Counted from the first letter of the stretch, positions 1 to 8,767 are shown. The stretch is DNA of 64,000 bases from Shewanella oneidensis MR-1 (GCF_000146165.2 NC_004347.2:682001-746000); one strand, 5' to 3'. Program-made: numbers and translations. The notes: generated by a model from the sequence alone, not told the origin.

Positions 1-68
1 TGCGCTGTATTAGTTGCCAACAGGATGAAGATAAGCGCCAAAAGCAGCGCTATGGGACGCGTTTATGA
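1..68 (+). CDS. C-terminal end of a TraR/DksA-type C4 zinc-finger protein (partial)
   Basis: Only the last 21 codons are inside the window. The frame starting at base 3 reads RCISCQQDEDKRQKQRYGT and ends with TGA at 66-68. A CxxC pair followed by a basic tail is the end of the C4 zinc finger of small TraR/DksA-like phage proteins, which are often found in this part of Mu-like phages. The stop overlaps the next start (ATGA), which suggests translational coupling. The assignment rests on a short piece. Confidence 0.6.
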   Translation, partial: RCISCQQDEDKRQKQRYGTRL

Positions 69-412
69 TCGAATCGTTATTTGAATTTTTCGGCAAATAC
101 TGGGGCTTTATTGGCAGCGTGATTAGCGTTTTCTGCGCCTTATTGATGGCGTGGTTTAGTACTCGCTTTACCCCTCGCATCGAGCACGAAAAGGTGGTTC
201 AAAAGGTGGCCGAAATCGACAAGCGCCTAAGCGAAACCGAAATGCAGTTGGAGTACATGCCGACTCGTGACGAACTGCATGCCCTAGATAAAACCCTCGA
301 AGGCTTAGGTGCTCGCTTTGGCGCAATGGAACAAGGCATTAGGCGACTCGAAACTAAGACCGACATGCTACTCGAAAACGAACTAGCTCAAACGCACAAA
401 GGAGGTAACTAA
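65..412 (+). CDS. DUF2730-like Mu-type phage protein (Mu gp25 zone)
   Basis: This 115-residue protein has one N-terminal membrane helix (about residues 10-28) followed by a long charged helix rich in E, K and R (about 40-105) that should form a coiled coil. That layout and the position upstream of the terminase fit the DUF2730 family of Mu-like phages. The biochemical role of the family is not established; a lysis or membrane role is possible from the membrane anchor. The start overlaps the upstream stop, and its own stop TAA overlaps the next ATG. Confidence 0.7.
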   Translation: MIESLFEFFGKYWGFIGSVISVFCALLMAWFSTRFTPRIEHEKVVQKVAEIDKRLSETEMQLEYMPTRDELHALDKTLEGLGARFGAMEQGIRRLETKTDMLLENELAQTHKGGN

Positions 413-708
413 TGTCGATACAGCAAATTATCAATGAGCACCAACGCCGCAGTATTTTAACGGCGCTCAGTGCCATGGTTGGCTTTGGTGCTAACCATTC
501 CATGGTACGTGAAACATGCGCCACTTTTGGCGTAGAAATGAGTAACGATGTTATTAAAACTCAACTCTATTGGCTTGAAGAGCAAGGATTAGTCAGCATC
601 AAAACTCAAGGTAACTACTTAATTGCGGAACTTAAAGCGCGTGGTCAAGACGTAGTCGATGGTTTAGCGAATGTTCCTGGCATTAAGCGTCCCAGTGCGA
701 GGGAATAG
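412..708 (+). CDS. Mu gp26-like winged-helix-type small phage protein
   Basis: This 98-residue protein begins with a strong AGGAGG Shine-Dalgarno about 6 bases before ATG 412. It looks like a small helical DNA-binding-type fold: residues 8-45 and the segment around YWLEEQGLVSIKTQG, which resembles the recognition helix plus wing of winged-helix proteins, followed by a short acidic/basic tail. Mu-like phages carry such a gene between the gp25-like gene and the terminase. Target and role are unknown. Confidence 0.65.
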   Translation: MSIQQIINEHQRRSILTALSAMVGFGANHSMVRETCATFGVEMSNDVIKTQLYWLEEQGLVSIKTQGNYLIAELKARGQDVVDGLANVPGIKRPSARE

Positions 709-710
709 CC

Positions 711-983
711 ATGGCCGTTAAACCGTTAACCGCTGGCCAAAAGAAAGTGCTTTATCACTTAGCCCTCGCTTTGGTTGCCGCTGATGTAGAAAACCAAGTC
801 ATTAAACCAATGATGGAAAAAGAGGGTAAGCGGTATACCGAGGGCGAGTTCCGCAAGATGTATTTCGCCAAAGTTCCTCAAGTCGCGCAGGCCGAGAGAG
901 CGTTGCAAAACGCGATGGCTCAAGCGCAGAAGGATCTTGCGGCTTCTATAAAATCATCTAAAGGAGCTGACAATGGCAAATGA
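711..983 (+). CDS. Small hypothetical Mu-like phage protein
   Basis: A 90-residue basic, mostly helical protein that I do not recognise by fold. It starts 2 bases after the upstream stop and overlaps the small-terminase gene by 11 bases, so it is part of the late packaging operon. No membrane segment or catalytic motif is visible. It may be a packaging accessory, but that is only from position. Confidence 0.6.
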   Translation: MAVKPLTAGQKKVLYHLALALVAADVENQVIKPMMEKEGKRYTEGEFRKMYFAKVPQVAQAERALQNAMAQAQKDLAASIKSSKGADNGK

Positions 984-1539
984 AACCCGAGGCCGACGCT
1001 CTAAGGTAGATTTACTGCCAGCCAATATCCGCAAACGCTTGGATAGCGGCCTGCGTGATGGCTCGATTCAGCAGACTGAGTTACTTGAAGAAATTAACGC
1101 CCTTATCAAAGCAGCTGGGTTGCCGAAGGATAATCTTCTGTCTCGCGCAGGCATTAACCGCTATGCCACCAAGATGGAGGCCGTGGGTAAATCCTTAAGG
1201 GAAATGCGTGAGATCACCCAAGTGTGGACGGCAGAACTGGGCGATAAACCCACGGGCGAAGTGACCAAATTCATCCTTGAAATTGGCCGTTCACAGCTCC
1301 TAAAAGCAATGTTAAACGAGTCTGAAAGCGATATGGCCGACGTTGGTCTGATTAAAGATGCCATGCTTGCGGTGCAGCGTTTGGAGTCTGCCGCCATGGC
1401 CAGCCATAAGCGCGAGAAAGAGATCCGCCAAGCCTTTGCCGCCGAGGCCGCACATGCTGCTGAGAAGGTGGCCAAGTCCGCAGGCTTAACCAGTGATGCC
1501 GTAGCAATGCTTAAACGCGAGATATTGGGGATTGCCTAA
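973..1539 (+). CDS. DUF3486 family protein, small terminase subunit (Mu gp27-like)
   Basis: This 188-residue protein begins with a basic stretch (RGRRSKVDLLPANIRKRLD) typical of DUF3486 proteins, then an all-helical body. It sits directly before the large terminase and its stop overlaps the next start (TAATG). In Mu the gp27 product is thought to be the DNA-recognition subunit of the packaging motor. SD AAAGGAG precedes ATG 973. Function is assigned by family and gene order. Confidence 0.8.
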   Translation: MANETRGRRSKVDLLPANIRKRLDSGLRDGSIQQTELLEEINALIKAAGLPKDNLLSRAGINRYATKMEAVGKSLREMREITQVWTAELGDKPTGEVTKFILEIGRSQLLKAMLNESESDMADVGLIKDAMLAVQRLESAAMASHKREKEIRQAFAAEAAHAAEKVAKSAGLTSDAVAMLKREILGIA

Positions 1540-3179
1540 TGACCATTAAGAAAAAGGTTTTAGCTGCCGCCACTGCGGTAGCGTTAGCTATAACACCAAC
1601 GGCAAACAGTTTTGATCCCACGTATGAGGCTAGTTGCCTAAGTCGCTTTGATCCTAAAGAGGTGCTGCTCGGTTATCAAAAGCGCTGGATTGCCGATGAG
1701 TCACCCTTAAAAATTGGTGAAAAGTCACGTCGCACCGGCTTAACGTGGGCAGAAGCCGCCGACGCTTCACTGACTGCAGGGGCCGCCCGTGGCCAAGGCG
1801 GTACCAACCATTTTTACGTGGGCAGTAACAAAGAGATGGCCCGCGAGTTTATTGATGCTGCGGCCATGTGGGCGAAGGTATTTGATAAAGCAGCGGGCGA
1901 AATCCAAGAGGAAATGTTTGTCGATGATGGTCAAGAAGGTAAAGAGATCCTGACCTTCGCCATTTACTTTTCTTCTGGCTTTAAAATCCAGGCGCTATCT
2001 TCCAATCCCTCAAACCTGCGGGGTATGCAGGGTAACGTCACCATAGACGAGGCCGCATTCCACGAACGCTTAGCCGAAGTACTTAAGGCCGCTCTGGCGC
2101 TAACAATGTGGGGCGCAAAAGTGCGCCTTATCTCTACCCATAACGGTATCGATAACCTGTTTAACGAGCTAATTAACGATTCCCGCGCAGGCAAAAAAGA
2201 CTACAGCATTCACCGAATCACCTTGGACGATGCCTGTGCCGAGGGGCTTTACCAGCGCATCTGCCAAATCCGCGGTATTGAGTGGAGCCAAGCGGCCGAA
2301 GATGACTGGAAAGCCAAGCTACTTAAGGCCACCGCTACCGAAGAGGACGCGCTGGAGGAATACTTCTGCGTGCCTAAGTCGGGTGGAGGTTCGTACCTTA
2401 GCCGTGCTTTGATTGAATCGCGCATGGCAAGTGTTGAACACAGTGGCCCTGTGGTTCGGCTTGAGAAAAAGAACGACTTTGGTGAATGGCCTGAGGGGTT
2501 ACGAACTGCCGAGATCGCTGACTGGTGCAGTAGTGAGCTACTGCCCATACTGCTTACTCTCGACCAGTCACGCCCCCATGTCTTTGGAGAGGACTTTGCC
2601 CGCAGTGGCGACTTAACCGTGATCGATGTGGGTGAAATCGCCCAAGATTTGCACATTAAAACCAAGCTACAGGTCGAGCTTAAAAATATTCCCTTTCGCC
2701 AACAAGAGCAGATCCTGTTCTACATTGTTGACCGTCTGCCTCGATTGCGCGGTGGTGCAATGGATGCGCGTGGTAATGGCCAAGCATTGGCTGAATACGC
2801 CAGAGACCGTTATGGCTCAGAGGTGATCGAGTGCGTGATGCTGAGTGAGAGCTTTTACCGCGAACAGATGCCGCGCTTTAAGTCCCACTTTGAAGATGCA
2901 CTGCTCACCATCCCCCGTGATGACGACACCCGCACCGACTTACAAGCCTTGGTGATAAATAACCGTGGTACTCCATGCCTAGGTGATGTGCGTACAGGCA
3001 AAGAAAAAGAACGTCACGGCGATGCTGCGATTAGTTTATTCCTGATGGTCTATGCCACCACGCTCGATGGTGCGCCCATCGAATTTACCCCTATCCCTAA
3101 GAGTGATCACCGCAATCCAAATGCCCATGCAAGTGCCCATGAGGATGATGATCATCAACTGCAGCGAGGTTGCTGGTAA
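1539..3179 (+). CDS. Large terminase subunit (Mu gp28-like)
   Basis: This 546-residue protein powers head filling and cuts packaged DNA. An adenine/P-loop-type motif EKSRRTGLTW lies near residues 60-70, a Walker-B-like segment NVTIDEAAFHE near 165-175, and an acidic nuclease-type segment VFGEDFARSGDLTVIDV near 348-364. Length and order match Mu gp28. One oddity is the first 25 residues, a hydrophobic stretch (VLAAATAVALAITPTANSF) that looks like a signal peptide and is not expected in a packaging ATPase. The start overlaps the upstream stop. Confidence 0.85.
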   Translation: MTIKKKVLAAATAVALAITPTANSFDPTYEASCLSRFDPKEVLLGYQKRWIADESPLKIGEKSRRTGLTWAEAADASLTAGAARGQGGTNHFYVGSNKEMAREFIDAAAMWAKVFDKAAGEIQEEMFVDDGQEGKEILTFAIYFSSGFKIQALSSNPSNLRGMQGNVTIDEAAFHERLAEVLKAALALTMWGAKVRLISTHNGIDNLFNELINDSRAGKKDYSIHRITLDDACAEGLYQRICQIRGIEWSQAAEDDWKAKLLKATATEEDALEEYFCVPKSGGGSYLSRALIESRMASVEHSGPVVRLEKKNDFGEWPEGLRTAEIADWCSSELLPILLTLDQSRPHVFGEDFARSGDLTVIDVGEIAQDLHIKTKLQVELKNIPFRQQEQILFYIVDRLPRLRGGAMDARGNGQALAEYARDRYGSEVIECVMLSESFYREQMPRFKSHFEDALLTIPRDDDTRTDLQALVINNRGTPCLGDVRTGKEKERHGDAAISLFLMVYATTLDGAPIEFTPIPKSDHRNPNAHASAHEDDDHQLQRGCW

Positions 3180-4780
3180 TGCAAGAGAAAACAACGGAAT
3201 CACGGATTTTAGACGCCACAGGCCGCCCCTTTAAAGTGCGTGAGGCTAAGGAGCTACAAACCGACGATGTGCGCCTAGCTGGGCTGCATCGAACTTTTAG
3301 CAACCATCCTAGTAGCGGGTTAACGCCCGCCAGTGCTGCCAGTATTTTACTGAGCGCCGAACAAGGGGATCTTATCGCTCAATGCGAGCTGGCCGAGGAT
3401 ATCGAAGAGAAAGACGGTCATCTTTTTGCCGAACTCGACAAGCGCAAACGGGCATTGATTGGCGTCGATTACTATCTGGAACCGCCCAGCAACCCCACCC
3501 CACAGGAAAAGGCCGATACTGAGTATCTGCAACAAATGCTGGAGGAAGGCGGTTGGATTAAGTCGCTTATCAAAAGCATCGCCGATGCCATTCTTAAGGG
3601 GTTTAGCATGCACGAGCTTGCCTGGTCGCGTGAGCTGGGCGAGTGGTTTGTCGAGGTGCCAGAGTATCGCGATCCCTCGTGGTTTATGACTCACCCCGAG
3701 CGCCGCAATGAGCTACGACTGCGTGACTCAACTCATGAGGGTGCAGAGCTGTGGCCCTTTGGTTGGATTAAACATATCCACCCTGCCAAGTCGGGCTATG
3801 TGAGCCGCAGTGGTTTGGTGCGCCAATTGATTTGGCCATTCATTTTTAAAAACTACAGCGTGCGTGATTTGGCCGAGTTCCTTGAGATCTACGGTTTACC
3901 GCTGCGCATTGGTCAGTATCCAGCGGGAGCCAGCGATGGGGAAAAACGTGCCCTATTAAACGCGGTCATGAGCATTGGCCACAATGCGGGCGGCATTATG
4001 CCCAAGGGCATGGTGATGGATTTTCATAGCGCTGCGACAGGCCAAGCCGATCCGTTTGAACTCATGATGACATGGGCTGAAAAGACCATGAGCAAGGTGA
4101 TTTTGGGCGGCACCTTAACCACCCAAGCCGATGGCAAAAGCTCCACCAATGCGTTAGGTAACGTGCATAACGAAGTGCGCCAAGAGCTGCGTGATGCCGA
4201 CCTTGCGTTAGTTGCCGAGACCTTAACCCGCGATTTAATCGCGCCCCTCTATGCGCTTAACTGTAAGAGTTACCGCAGCCACCGCCGTCACCCTCGTTTG
4301 GTGTTTGATACCACCGAGGCCGAAGATTTACGCGCCTTGGCCTATCCGCTGCGGGCGTTCGTGAGTATGGGCATGCAGATCCCGCAAAACTGGCTGCATG
4401 AAAAGACCCGTATACCTAAACCTGCTAATGGCGAAGCTGTGCTGGTGATCCAACAGGACGACCCTAATGCCACTGCTGCCAGCCAGACGGCCTTGGCAGC
4501 ACTCTCTGCGAAAGAGGGGGCCGCCAAGCAGCCAGATGCCTCGTTAAATGAACCGAGCCAAACCGCCTTAGATAAGGCGCTAGATGCACTCACCCAAGGC
4601 CAAATGAGTGAAGCCTATATGGGGATGGTTGAGCCATTACTGGCACAACTGCAGAGCGAGCCGGAGCAGCTGCGCGCCCAGCTGGAACAGAACTATCCCA
4701 ACATGGATACCGAGCAGCTTACCGAAACACTTGCGCGGTTAATGTTTGTGGCTGAACTGTGGGGAATGGCAAATGCCTAA
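3170..4780 (+). CDS. Portal protein, DUF935 family (Mu gp29-like)
   Basis: This 536-residue protein matches the DUF935 portal family: an N-terminal DATGRPF segment, a central EYRDPSWF/WPFGWIKHIHPAKSGY region and an EIYGLPLRIG segment. It forms the ring at the head vertex through which DNA enters and leaves. It overlaps the terminase gene by 10 bases and the following head gene by about 8. The C-terminal 90 residues are Ala/Gln/Glu-rich and low complexity. Confidence 0.85.
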   Translation: MLVMQEKTTESRILDATGRPFKVREAKELQTDDVRLAGLHRTFSNHPSSGLTPASAASILLSAEQGDLIAQCELAEDIEEKDGHLFAELDKRKRALIGVDYYLEPPSNPTPQEKADTEYLQQMLEEGGWIKSLIKSIADAILKGFSMHELAWSRELGEWFVEVPEYRDPSWFMTHPERRNELRLRDSTHEGAELWPFGWIKHIHPAKSGYVSRSGLVRQLIWPFIFKNYSVRDLAEFLEIYGLPLRIGQYPAGASDGEKRALLNAVMSIGHNAGGIMPKGMVMDFHSAATGQADPFELMMTWAEKTMSKVILGGTLTTQADGKSSTNALGNVHNEVRQELRDADLALVAETLTRDLIAPLYALNCKSYRSHRRHPRLVFDTTEAEDLRALAYPLRAFVSMGMQIPQNWLHEKTRIPKPANGEAVLVIQQDDPNATAASQTALAALSAKEGAAKQPDASLNEPSQTALDKALDALTQGQMSEAYMGMVEPLLAQLQSEPEQLRAQLEQNYPNMDTEQLTETLARLMFVAELWGMANA

Positions 4781-6110
4781 ACAAAGAGTGCCTGAAACTG
4801 TTGATTTAAGCATTGCCATTAACCAAGCCCCCGCTGATGCGGTGGCTTATTTTCGTGCCAAGGGTTTTGCCATCAGTGACGATTGGCAAGATGTCTGGAC
4901 GCGCGCCCATGCCCGTGCGTTTACGGTGGCAAAGGCTACCCAAATGGATGTGCTCACGGCGATCCGCAATGAGGTTGATGCGGCCCTAAGCCAAGGGTTA
5001 ACCGCTAAGCAGTTTCAGGCCAACCTTAAACCGCAGCTTGAAAAGCTAGGATGGTGGGGTAAAAAGGAAGTTGATGGCCGCGAGGTTCAGCTGGGCAGTC
5101 CCTACCGCTTAAACACTATCTACCGCCAGAATCTGCAAACCGCATATATGGCTGGGCGCTATCGGCGCATGTTGTCGCGTACTAAAACCCACCCCTATTG
5201 GCAGTATGTGGCGATTGATGACGGCCAAACTCGCCCAGCCCATGCGCGGCTGAGGGGTAAAGTGTTCCGCTTTGACGATCCGATATGGGACATTATCTAT
5301 CCGCCCAATGGTTGGGGCTGTCGTTGCCGCGTTCGGGCGCTCACCGAAGCGCAGGTGAAGGCCATGGGCCTGACGGTGGAAAATGGCGAAGGCTATATCC
5401 ATCGCTTTGATACCGAGACAGTGGCGCGTGGCACGGGTGAGGTATTAACCGTGCCCCATGCGCGGATTGATCTGCCCGATGGCAGCAGCATGAGTCCCGA
5501 TTTAGGTTGGGCCTATAGTCCAGGCGAAGCCGCCTTTGGTACCGATGTTGCCGTCGCTAAAAAGCTTGGCAGCATTCAATCCCTCGATACCCGCGCCCAG
5601 TTTATTCAAGCCCTCAATAACAGCCCGCTGCGCCAAGCTCAGTTCGCCCAGTGGACGGATGAAGTACTCGCCACTCATCCAGGGCAAAAGCGGCGTCCTG
5701 GATTAGGCGTCCAGGCGTTAGGTTTTATGACGCCCTCGATCCAAGCTGCGGTAACAGCACGTTTAGGCGCAGAACCCACCGCATTGCTTGCCATTGGCGA
5801 GAAGCAGCTGGTGCACGCAGATAGCCCGCGTCATATCAAAGAGGGGGTGGCATTAACTCGGGATGAGTATCAGCAATTACCCTTGATGTTGGCACAACCT
5901 GAGGCCGTGTTATGGGATAGCAAGAATCAGAATTTGTTGTATGTCTATGCTACTGAGGATGATGGACGTAAGGTTAAAGTGATCATTAATAGCGCGTGGA
6001 AGATGAAGCGCCAGCAAGCAATGGATGCGGTGATCAACGTTTATAAGATCAATGCTGTGGACTTAAAGCACGGACAGTATGAACTGTTAGAGGGCAAGCT
6101 GGAGGGATAG
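4773..6110 (+). CDS. Head morphogenesis protein MuF (Mu gp30/SPP1 gp7-like) with a C-terminal toxin-like domain
   Basis: I chose ATG 4773 (445 residues) because GGGGA lies 7 bases upstream and the frame then overlaps the portal stop. Residues about 50-210 form the Phage_Mu_F domain, with HPYWQYVAIDDGQTRPAHA and the cysteine-containing end PPNGWGCRCRVRAL. Beyond about residue 340 there is an extra 100-residue domain (LVHADSPRHIKEG, then the strand-rich NLLYVYATEDDGRKVKVIIN). This resembles the PBECR-type nuclease domains that some MuF proteins carry into the cell with the DNA. The MuF part is firm; the toxin reading is an inference. Confidence 0.82.
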   Translation: MPKQRVPETVDLSIAINQAPADAVAYFRAKGFAISDDWQDVWTRAHARAFTVAKATQMDVLTAIRNEVDAALSQGLTAKQFQANLKPQLEKLGWWGKKEVDGREVQLGSPYRLNTIYRQNLQTAYMAGRYRRMLSRTKTHPYWQYVAIDDGQTRPAHARLRGKVFRFDDPIWDIIYPPNGWGCRCRVRALTEAQVKAMGLTVENGEGYIHRFDTETVARGTGEVLTVPHARIDLPDGSSMSPDLGWAYSPGEAAFGTDVAVAKKLGSIQSLDTRAQFIQALNNSPLRQAQFAQWTDEVLATHPGQKRRPGLGVQALGFMTPSIQAAVTARLGAEPTALLAIGEKQLVHADSPRHIKEGVALTRDEYQQLPLMLAQPEAVLWDSKNQNLLYVYATEDDGRKVKVIINSAWKMKRQQAMDAVINVYKINAVDLKHGQYELLEGKLEG

Positions 6111-6113
6111 CGG

Positions 6114-6201
6114 ACGATATGGTGGGAGTCGAACCCACATACACACGATTTACGCCTAAGCGCTTAATCGAGTCTGCTTTACCAATTAAGAGTACACATC
6201 G
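6114..6201 (-). tRNA. tRNA-like sequence, probably non-standard or degenerate
   Basis: On the minus strand a 7-bp acceptor-like stem (CGATGTG with CATATCG, one G-U) encloses T8-A9, a D-arm-like segment with TTGGTAAA, and a perfect T arm (GTGGG-TTCGACT-CCCAC). The middle arm is wrong for a normal tRNA: CGATT pairs with AATCG but encloses a 15-base loop, so no clean 7-base anticodon loop can be read. No CCA end is encoded. It lies antisense between the MuF and gpG genes. It could be a decayed tRNA or a tRNA mimic. Confidence 0.5.
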
Positions 6202-6257
6202 TTCGCTAGATCAGTATACCACTGTAGCCAGCGGTTAACAGTGTGAGGGATGAAAAA

Positions 6258-6710
6258 ATGAACAAGGTTGAAATCGTCTTAAGTGATTCCCCTGTGCTGC
6301 AAGTACTAGGGAGTTTGCTGGATAAGCTCGATGACTTTAGCGAACCCATGAACTATATCGCTGGCGTTCTGGAGTCCGCTACCGAAGGGGCCTTTGAGGC
6401 CGAGGCCGATCCCGTTACAGGTCAAGCTTGGCAATCCTTAAGTGATGCCTATCTTAAAGCTAACCCCAAACGCCAGGGCGGTAAGATACTGCAGGCCAGT
6501 GCTGGCGGGCTAGCTGCCAGCGTAACAGCCGACAGCGGCGACTTTTGGGCGGCGATTGGGAGCAATAAAATCTATGCCGCTATTCACCAGTTCGGCGGTA
6601 CCGACGATATGCCAGCAGGCCCCGCGGGCATTCCGTCACGGCCATACCTAGGCGTAAGCCGTGAGGATGAGCAGTCCATGTTAGGGATCTTGGGGGAGTA
6701 TTTGAGTTAG
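6258..6710 (+). CDS. Virion morphogenesis protein (Mu gpG-like, tail completion family)
   Basis: About 150 residues, matching the Phage_tail_S/gpG family: a helical N-terminus, the block ADPVTGQAWQSLSDAYLK, and the C-terminal IHQFGGTDDMPAGPAGIPSR-PYLGVS block typical of the family. The family acts in joining heads and tails. ATG 6258 is preferred over the GTG at 6243 because GAGGGA sits 7 bases before it. It is separated from MuF by the tRNA-like element. Confidence 0.82.
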   Translation: MNKVEIVLSDSPVLQVLGSLLDKLDDFSEPMNYIAGVLESATEGAFEAEADPVTGQAWQSLSDAYLKANPKRQGGKILQASAGGLAASVTADSGDFWAAIGSNKIYAAIHQFGGTDDMPAGPAGIPSRPYLGVSREDEQSMLGILGEYLS

Positions 6711-6754
6711 CTAAGTGATTATTTAAAAACATCATTCATTTTTAAAACTCTGAT

Positions 6755-7648
6755 CTAATCAGAATCTGTCACATCGTCTGAACAAAGGCAGTCATACAAC
6801 ATAATTGATCTTGCATCATTGTTAGCTATCTGGACTCTATCGAGTAACTTTGTTGCTTCATCAGTTTGAAATATATCGTTAAATGGTTTAAGCATGTCCA
6901 TTGCTTCTTTTAGATACACAGCAGCAAATTCAGTGCTGTTATTTATATCGTAGTAGGTTAATGCTAGCTGAGTATAAAGGCACAAAAGCGCTTCTAGCTC
7001 CTGCCAAGAGCTATTAGGAGCTTCATATTGTAACCTGAATTTTTCAGCCAGTTGGTTAAACATATTCTTGTCTTTGGTTGGCATGTAGACATTCAAAACA
7101 TGTGCGTAGGTCATCTCATTCAGACTGTTGGCATAAGTTGAAAAAGCCCCTCGATCAGAATTTATACCCCCTAATGTAATGTCATCTTCATTGACCTTAC
7201 AGTTAAGCATGTTGTCACATTTGGTTTTCATCGTTGCCATTAATCTAAGCAATTCATTTAGTTTTGCTTCTTTGTGTAGATGATCAACCTGAGCCTCCAT
7301 TGCCTTGCGGCTTAAAGCGGTCTCCTCTTTGGTTTCAGCAAGTTCTTGGCGGGTAAGCGCTAGCTCTTGTCGCGAAAGGGCCAGTTCATCCATCTGATAC
7401 TTTAATGACCATACGAGCAGGCTAACAGTAGCAAAACCAAGAATTGGGTTTAGCACGCCCCCAAAGTAATCCCCAAAGGCACCAAAGTCACCTTTATCCC
7501 CGACACCACCGTGAAAGATTGAAAAGTACAAAATCAGTAAACAACCCGCGACAAAGGCAAGTAACTTGATGAGCCATTTAAAAGACTTTTCAGCAGTAGG
7601 AGCTTTAGCCTGATCGGTTTGAGGTAGTTTAGGGGGATTGGTGGTCAT
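6755..7648 (-). CDS. Membrane protein resembling putative phage abortive infection (putAbiC-like) proteins
   Basis: This 297-residue protein is encoded antisense inside the late operon. It has two N-terminal membrane helices (about residues 24-46 and 62-82), the second starting in a GDYFGGVLNPILGF segment, then a coiled coil (about 85-125, repeats of LSRQELALTRQELAETKEE) and a soluble helical C-terminal domain. The GDF-GG-LNP motif before the second helix is typical of proteins annotated as putative phage abortive infection. It is more AT-rich than its neighbours. A role as a lysogen-expressed defence gene is an inference from architecture and placement. Confidence 0.6.
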   Translation of the reverse strand: MTTNPPKLPQTDQAKAPTAEKSFKWLIKLLAFVAGCLLILYFSIFHGGVGDKGDFGAFGDYFGGVLNPILGFATVSLLVWSLKYQMDELALSRQELALTRQELAETKEETALSRKAMEAQVDHLHKEAKLNELLRLMATMKTKCDNMLNCKVNEDDITLGGINSDRGAFSTYANSLNEMTYAHVLNVYMPTKDKNMFNQLAEKFRLQYEAPNSSWQELEALLCLYTQLALTYYDINNSTEFAAVYLKEAMDMLKPFNDIFQTDEATKLLDRVQIANNDARSIMLYDCLCSDDVTDSD

Positions 7649-7790
7649 AGGCCGTCCTTGGAGGTGAAAGTGAGACCGCCATTCTAAGGGGAAGGCGCTT
7701 TTAGATCAAAGCGCTAAAACGCATTTTAAGCGGCTTGGTTCTCAATTTGGTACGATGGCTTAGTGCAAAACCACTTAAACGCTTTAACAT

Positions 7791-7819
7791 GGATTTAAAC
7801 GGGTTTTAAACTGGGTTAT
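7791..7819 (+). repeat. 29-bp direct repeat, copy 1, upstream of accessory cassette
   Basis: A 29-base block starting GGATTTAAAC and ending CTGGGTTAT is found again at 8796-8824 with one mismatch. Both copies lie 45-75 bases before the first gene of a cassette (7864 and 8868), so a shared promoter or operator is likely. Confidence 0.75.
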
Positions 7820-7863
7820 CTTGGATGCGTTAAGGTAATTTCTAATGAACAGGGAGATCAGAA

Positions 7864-8100
7864 ATGGGATGCACAAGTTTTTTCAACGAGGCCGTAACGC
7901 TAGATAATAATCCAGGGGTGAGATGCAAACCACAACAGGTTGAGGTGGTTGATAATCACTTAGTGCCAGAAATTGTGATAGGCCCATTAGATGACGCATA
8001 TGCTGGTGTATATGCCACGTTCAATGACGGGAAACAATTTGAGCGATTTGTAGAAGCTGTTAACGATTTGCATGAAAGATTAAAGGGTGGGCATGAGTAG
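7864..8100 (+). CDS. Small hypothetical protein of the accessory block
   Basis: A 78-residue acidic protein that I do not recognise. ATG 7864 has AGGGAGA about 8 bases upstream. The first part is strand-like, with EVVDNHLVPEIVIGPLDD, and the end is helical (FERFVEAVNDLHERLKGG). No membrane segment or known catalytic motif. It is the first gene after repeat copy 1 and is read with the gene at 8146, so the two may be co-expressed. Confidence 0.6.
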   Translation: MGCTSFFNEAVTLDNNPGVRCKPQQVEVVDNHLVPEIVIGPLDDAYAGVYATFNDGKQFERFVEAVNDLHERLKGGHE

Positions 8101-8145
8101 CTTCCGTTATTTACACGATCAAAGATTACTTTAAGGATTGCCGTT

Positions 8146-8760
8146 ATGGAAAAGGAATTTATCGGACTATTAGGCGTTGTTGTTGGCTTCGTGCTAAATC
8201 TGGCCTATGGATCTTGGGGGAAGCGTAAGCAACGGAAACAAGAACAGTACTATCTTGCTATACTTGTAACGATGCACCTCGATAGATTTTTTGATGAAGC
8301 TGTTTGGTTATGTGGTGATAACGGGAGACCTGATCAAGAAGGTTGCTATATTTCCACAACCCCTTATCCCAAGCTTGAGTTACCAACCAAGGATGTAGAT
8401 TGGCGTTGTCTACCGCAGGATCTAATGAAGGATATTTTGTGGTTACCTGAGTGTATACGTAGTGCGCAGGACTTAATTGCAAGTGCGTCTGAATACGCAG
8501 CTAGTCCTCCATATTTCGAAGAGTTCTTTGAAACGAGGCAGTATGAGTTTGCTAAGCTGGCTCTTTCGGTAAATAAGATGTCTATGAGATTGAGGAAATT
8601 GGCAAATTTGCCCATGAGAAAAATTAGTGATGAGAGTTATGATCCTATCACTGCTTTGATAAAAATAGTTTCCAAGGTTGATAAAGTGCGTGATGAAAGG
8701 CACTTGAATAGACGTAGACTTTTGAAAGAGATGCGCGTTACACAAAAGACATCTAACTAA
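8146..8760 (+). CDS. Hypothetical membrane-anchored protein of the accessory block
   Basis: A 204-residue protein with one N-terminal membrane helix (about residues 4-22, FIGLLGVVVGFVLNLAYG) followed by a basic KRKQRKQEQ stop-transfer segment and a helical soluble domain ending in a strongly basic tail. A single anchor plus soluble helical domain is common in prophage accessory proteins, but I do not recognise the family. AAGGA lies upstream of ATG 8146. It is AT-rich compared with head genes on either side. Confidence 0.65.
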   Translation: MEKEFIGLLGVVVGFVLNLAYGSWGKRKQRKQEQYYLAILVTMHLDRFFDEAVWLCGDNGRPDQEGCYISTTPYPKLELPTKDVDWRCLPQDLMKDILWLPECIRSAQDLIASASEYAASPPYFEEFFETRQYEFAKLALSVNKMSMRLRKLANLPMRKISDESYDPITALIKIVSKVDKVRDERHLNRRRLLKEMRVTQKTSN

Positions 8761-8767
8761 TCTTATT

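Noticed and set aside
1161..1475. Minus-strand open frame of 104 codons
   Set aside because: It is a shadow of the small-terminase gene, without a ribosome site and with no family resemblance.
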